From UBA1189 sp964570685 (lineage in GTDB: Bacteria > Bacteroidota > Bacteroidia > Bacteroidales > Bacteroidaceae), in NCBI GenBank assembly GCA_964570685.1, contig CAZMZC010000005.1, positions 1-64,000 of the forward strand: a stretch of 64,000 nucleotides of DNA, given 5' to 3'. The translations under genes were made by a program, and so were the position numbers. The notes below the pieces were generated by a model, which was not told the DNA's origin, made no database searches, and saw only the letters and a list, made by a program, of their open reading frames with translations. Below, piece by piece: positions 61,194 through 64,000 of the stretch (position 1 is the first letter of the stretch; every line of letters begins with the position of its first letter).

Positions 61194-62354
61194 TTATTCT
61201 ACGCTAAACTTGTATACGCAGTGGCTATAGTACTCCTGACCGGGCTCGAGGATAGCCGAAGGCCAGCCTTCGAGGTGGCTCTTGTTGGGGGTGTCGGGGT
61301 ACTTCTGAGTCTCCAGGCACATACCGGTACGTTGGTTGATGCTCTTGCCATCCTTGCCGATGGTGGTGCCATCGAGGAAGTTACCTGAATAGAACTGGAT
61401 ACCGGGCTCGTTGGTATACACTTCGAGCACGATGCCTGTAACCGGGCTCTTCAGTGTGGCGCATACCTTGGTGTCGTCGCCCTTGGTGTTGAGCACCCAG
61501 TTGTGGTCGTATCCGTTACCATTCTTCAGCTGTACGAAGTCAAAGTTGGTAATCTCTGCACCTACCTCCTTGAAAGCGGTGAAGTCCATCGGTGTGCCAG
61601 CCACAGGAGCAATCTCACCAGTGGTCATATAGGTGCTGTCCACGGGAGTGTAGCAGTCGGCATTGAGCTGCAGCAGATGGTTGGTGATAGGCATCTGATG
61701 GTCGCCGTTGAGGTTGAAGTAGCAGTGATTGGTCTGGTTGATGACAGTCTTCTTGTCTGTGGTAGCAGTCCACACGATGTCGATAGCATTGTCATCGGTC
61801 AGGGTGTAGGTAGTCTTGGCCACTACATTGCCGGGGAAGCCTGCTTCACCATCGGGGCTAACCTTTACAAGTACAATCTGATCGTCGGTAACCTTCTCAA
61901 CGTCGAATACCTGATTCTGCCAACCCATAGGAGCGGGTTCCAGTGTGCAACCACCGTGCAGGCAGTGGCCGAAGTTGTTCTTAGGCAGGTCATATACCAC
62001 ATCATCGATGGTGATTACGCCATTGGCGATACGGTTGGCATAGCGGCCTACCGAAGCACCGAAGTCGCTGGGCTTGGTAGCATAGTCAGTGATGTTAGAG
62101 TAGCCGATGACTACATCCTGCATGTTGCCCTCTTTGTCGGGAACCATTACAGAGACGATGCGTCCGCCAAAGTTGGTTACACATACCTCCATGCCGTTCT
62201 TGTTGGTCAGCGTGTAGAGGTCTGTTTGTTTGCCTTGCTGTTCCGACTGGAAGTCAGCGCGTTTCAGTCCTGAGATAGGCTCGCTCGTTTTAGGAGCGTT
62301 GCAAGCTGTGAGCAATGCGAGTCCGCAAATAGCTCCGATAAATGCTTTTTTCAT
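61194..62354 (-). CDS. galM: Aldose 1-epimerase, lipoprotein form
   Basis: 386 aa from ATG 62354 (MKKAFIGAICGLALLTAC, lipobox Cys18); the longer upstream frame covers the operators. Beta-sandwich with GRIVSVMVPDKEGNMQDVV, SVGRYANRIANGVI, INQTNHCYFNLNG (catalytic His) and GNGYDHNWVLN. Interconverts sugar anomers; lipidation implies action outside the cytoplasm. First gene of the arabinose operon. Confidence 0.95.
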   Translation of the reverse strand: MKKAFIGAICGLALLTACNAPKTSEPISGLKRADFQSEQQGKQTDLYTLTNKNGMEVCVTNFGGRIVSVMVPDKEGNMQDVVIGYSNITDYATKPSDFGASVGRYANRIANGVITIDDVVYDLPKNNFGHCLHGGCTLEPAPMGWQNQVFDVEKVTDDQIVLVKVSPDGEAGFPGNVVAKTTYTLTDDNAIDIVWTATTDKKTVINQTNHCYFNLNGDHQMPITNHLLQLNADCYTPVDSTYMTTGEIAPVAGTPMDFTAFKEVGAEITNFDFVQLKNGNGYDHNWVLNTKGDDTKVCATLKSPVTGIVLEVYTNEPGIQFYSGNFLDGTTIGKDGKSINQRTGMCLETQKYPDTPNKSHLEGWPSAILEPGQEYYSHCVYKFSVE

Positions 62355-62404
62355 ACTGCTTTTCTTTATAAATTGGTTAATTTTGATGTTTGCACACTTT
62401 TGCG

Positions 62405-62421
62405 AGTGTAAAAGTAACACT
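62405..62421. promoter_or_regulatory. AraR operator candidate, promoter-proximal
   Basis: AGTGTAAAAGTAACACT. Arms AGTGT/ACACT around a 7-bp centre. 51 nt upstream of galM. Confidence 0.7.
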
Positions 62422-62435
62422 ATTTCTTCATATAA

Positions 62436-62495
62436 AAGAATAGAAAAACATGTTTTACAACATAAAGTGTTTCTTTTACACTTTTGCAAACAAGC
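62436..62495 (-). promoter_or_regulatory. Arabinose operon promoter region
   Basis: Minus strand TTTG near 62488, spacer ~22 and TATGTTGT near 62463 approximate the Bacteroidota pattern. The operator at 62466-62482 lies between the two boxes. Confidence 0.5.
62466..62482. promoter_or_regulatory. AraR operator candidate, promoter-overlapping
   Basis: AGTGTTTCTTTTACACT: reverse complement differs from the other site by one base (AGTGTWACTTTTACACT consensus with 16 of 17 the same). 61-bp centre spacing would allow looping. Confidence 0.7.
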
Positions 62496-62571
62496 TTAAA
62501 GCGTTTTTAGGTGAAAGGATATTATGAAAAGTTTCGTGATGTCTGGTACGAAGTTTCACTCATTTTCAGAA

Positions 62572-62620
62572 CTTTTGTCGTATTTTCCATGTTTTGATAT
62601 GTCAAAATGGCCGACAAGAG
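62572..62620. promoter_or_regulatory. Inverted repeat upstream of clpB
   Basis: CTTTTGTCG (62572-62580) / CGACAAGAG (62612-62620) with inner CCATGTTTTG / CAAAATGG (62603-62610). About 85 nt before clpB; may control the chaperone or end the divergent region. No match to CIRCE. Confidence 0.5.
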
Positions 62621-62704
62621 ATTGCTAAATTGCGTTGGACTCTTCTTTGTCGCACAATCGTTGATTTATGAATATTGAATAACCCTAAACTCTAAACAAG
62701 AAAA

Positions 62705-64000
62705 ATGAACGGAAATTTTGCAAACAACCAACAGAATGAGAAGAACAGCTTTCTCAATCGCTTTGCCATCAACCTTAACGAGGCGGCAAAGAGCGGTAAG
62801 CTCGACCCGGTGATTGGCCGTGACGAAGAGATACGCCGTATCCTTCAAATCCTCAGCCGCCGCACAAAGAACAATCCTATTCTTATCGGTGAACCCGGTA
62901 CTGGTAAGACGGCTATCGTAGAGGGACTTGCCCACCGTATCCTGCGTGGTGATGTGCCCGAGAACCTCAAGCGCAAGCAGGTGTACTCGCTCGATATGGG
63001 TGCCCTCGTGGCTGGCGCCAAATATAAAGGTGAATTTGAAGAGCGCCTTAAGGGTGTGGTCAACGATGTGATACAGTCGGCCGGTGAGTGTATCCTCTTC
63101 ATCGACGAGATACATACGCTTGTCGGTGCCGGTGCCGATGGTAGCGGTGCTATGGATGCCGCCAACATTCTGAAGCCGGCATTGGCACGTGGCGAACTGC
63201 GCTCTATCGGTGCCACCACACTCGATGAATATCAGAAGTATTTTGAGAAAGACAAGGCTCTGGAACGCCGTTTTCAGACGGTGATGGTCGACGAGCCCGA
63301 CGAGGCAAGCTCCATCTCCATCCTGCGCGGCTTGAAGGAGCGCTACGAGAATCACCACAAGGTGCGTATCAAGGACGAGGCTATCGTGGCAGCAGTAGAG
63401 CTGTCGAGCCGTTACATCACCGAGCGTTTCCTCCCCGACAAGGCCATCGACCTTATGGACGAGGCGGCTGCCAAGCTGCGTATGGAGCGCGACTCGGTGC
63501 CCGAGGAACTCGACGAGATTACCCGCCACCTCAAGCAGCTTGAGATTGAGCGCGAGGCCATCAAGCGCGAGAAGGACGAGGCCAAGCTGGCTCAGCTGAA
63601 GGAGGAGATTGAGAAACTGCGTGCCGAGGAGAAGACGCTCTCGGAAAAGTGGCAGGCCGAGAAGGCACTCATCGACGAGATACAGCAGAAGAAGCAGCTC
63701 GTGGAGCAGCTCAAGGTGGAGGCCGACCGTGCGGAGCGTGAAGGCAACTACGGACGTGTGGCCGAGATACGCTATGGCCGCCTCAAGGAAGTAGAAGCAC
63801 AGATTGCCACCACCCAGCAACAGTTGCACGACAAGCAGGGCGATGGTGCCCTCATTAAAGAGGAGGTCACCGCCGACGACATCGCCGATGTGGTAAGCCG
63901 CTGGACGGGTATCCCCGTGAGCAAGATGCTCGAGAGCGAGCGCCACAAGCTGCTCCATCTCGAAGAGGAGCTCCACCGCCGTGTCATCGGTCAGGACGAA
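62705..64000 (+). CDS. clpB: ClpB-type AAA+ disaggregase lacking the N-domain (runs off window)
   Basis: 432 codons to the window end, no stop. From ATG 62705 only ~20 Asn/Gln-rich residues (MNGNFANNQQNEKNSFLN) precede RFAINLNEAAKSGKLDPVIG, which in usual ClpB lies after a ~150-residue Clp-N domain. An in-frame TAA is just upstream (62693-62695), and no N-domain is encoded before it. NBD1 is intact: Walker A GEPGTGKTAIVEG, Walker B CILFIDEIH, GAGADGSGAMDAAN; the coiled-coil middle domain (LDEITRHLKQLEIERE on) follows. ATP-driven protein unfolding from aggregates. Confidence 0.93.
   Translation, partial: MNGNFANNQQNEKNSFLNRFAINLNEAAKSGKLDPVIGRDEEIRRILQILSRRTKNNPILIGEPGTGKTAIVEGLAHRILRGDVPENLKRKQVYSLDMGALVAGAKYKGEFEERLKGVVNDVIQSAGECILFIDEIHTLVGAGADGSGAMDAANILKPALARGELRSIGATTLDEYQKYFEKDKALERRFQTVMVDEPDEASSISILRGLKERYENHHKVRIKDEAIVAAVELSSRYITERFLPDKAIDLMDEAAAKLRMERDSVPEELDEITRHLKQLEIEREAIKREKDEAKLAQLKEEIEKLRAEEKTLSEKWQAEKALIDEIQQKKQLVEQLKVEADRAEREGNYGRVAEIRYGRLKEVEAQIATTQQQLHDKQGDGALIKEEVTADDIADVVSRWTGIPVSKMLESERHKLLHLEEELHRRVIGQDE

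Noticed and set aside
62666..63976. 436-codon minus-strand frame
   Set aside because: Antisense of clpB; Leu-rich repeats are a codon artefact.

Overview
The window is chromosomal DNA from a member of the Bacteroidota, order Bacteroidales, probably Bacteroidaceae or Prevotellaceae. The evidence is the recurrent promoter form TTG/TTTG-N19-20-TAnnTTTG, the rarity of Shine-Dalgarno sites, families typical of the group (DUF4837, DUF3244, DUF5687, DUF4890, DUF4956, TonB-receptor-like barrels, PL10 pectate lyase) and the Bacteroidales arabinose operon with a Nudix-type regulator. Genus cannot be fixed from the sequence alone.

Region 1 (1-10872, minus strand) is the most unusual part: a putative ribosomal peptide (RiPP) locus. 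One unit runs DUF3244 secreted protein, two-domain glycosyltransferase fused to a LanC-like domain, radical SAM/SPASM enzyme, and a 91-aa double-glycine precursor whose core holds ten Cys in two near-identical 12-residue blocks; a strong terminator follows. A second unit runs TonB-receptor-like barrel, DUF3405-like glycosyltransferase, and a C39 peptidase/ABC exporter cut by the window edge. A TPR membrane lipoprotein with a C-terminal helical, possibly DNA-binding, domain lies upstream. Together they look like synthesis, cysteine modification, glycosylation, leader removal and export of a Cys-rich glycopeptide.

Region 2 (11085-22607) carries a DUF4837 lipoprotein, a membrane-anchored HTH-like protein, pyrH, a polyphosphate-polymerase-like VTC/DUF4956/DUF2490/carbohydrate-binding cluster, frr, rsgA, a HAD phosphatase and an HU-like protein.

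Region 3 (22608-28760) is rich in noncoding structure: 22-bp tandem repeats, dispersed intergenic repeats, a promoter-associated repeat, and a probable structured RNA of about 118 nt. Its genes are a DUF3784 protein, a FISUMP-type lipoprotein, a membrane protein/XRE pair, a nonsense-mutated outer-membrane protein, a PL10 pectate lyase and a DUF4890 protein.

Region 4 (28760-40272) holds an ABC-2-like exporter, rplU-rpmA, an S41 protease, a deaminase, two lipoproteins (one an M3 peptidase), a Crp/Fnr regulator, a TlpA-like thioredoxin, an SRP RNA plus tRNA-Thr unit and a porin.

Region 5 (40273-47007) is accessory: poorly known genes, a duplicated 229-bp upstream region in front of two small genes, and a coupled PD-(D/E)XK-like nuclease, beta-CASP metallo-beta-lactamase and metallophosphoesterase cassette that may be a defence or nucleic-acid-processing system.

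Region 6 (47708-64000) has paired chromate transporters divergent from hisB-hisH-hisA-hisF-hisIE, then radA, the arabinose operon (galM, SSS symporter, Nudix regulator, araD, araA, araB) with two 17-bp palindromic operators, and the start of a clpB that lacks the usual N-domain. Heptamer (GTCAATT-type) tandem repeats occur between genes and inside the reading frames of hisH and hisA.
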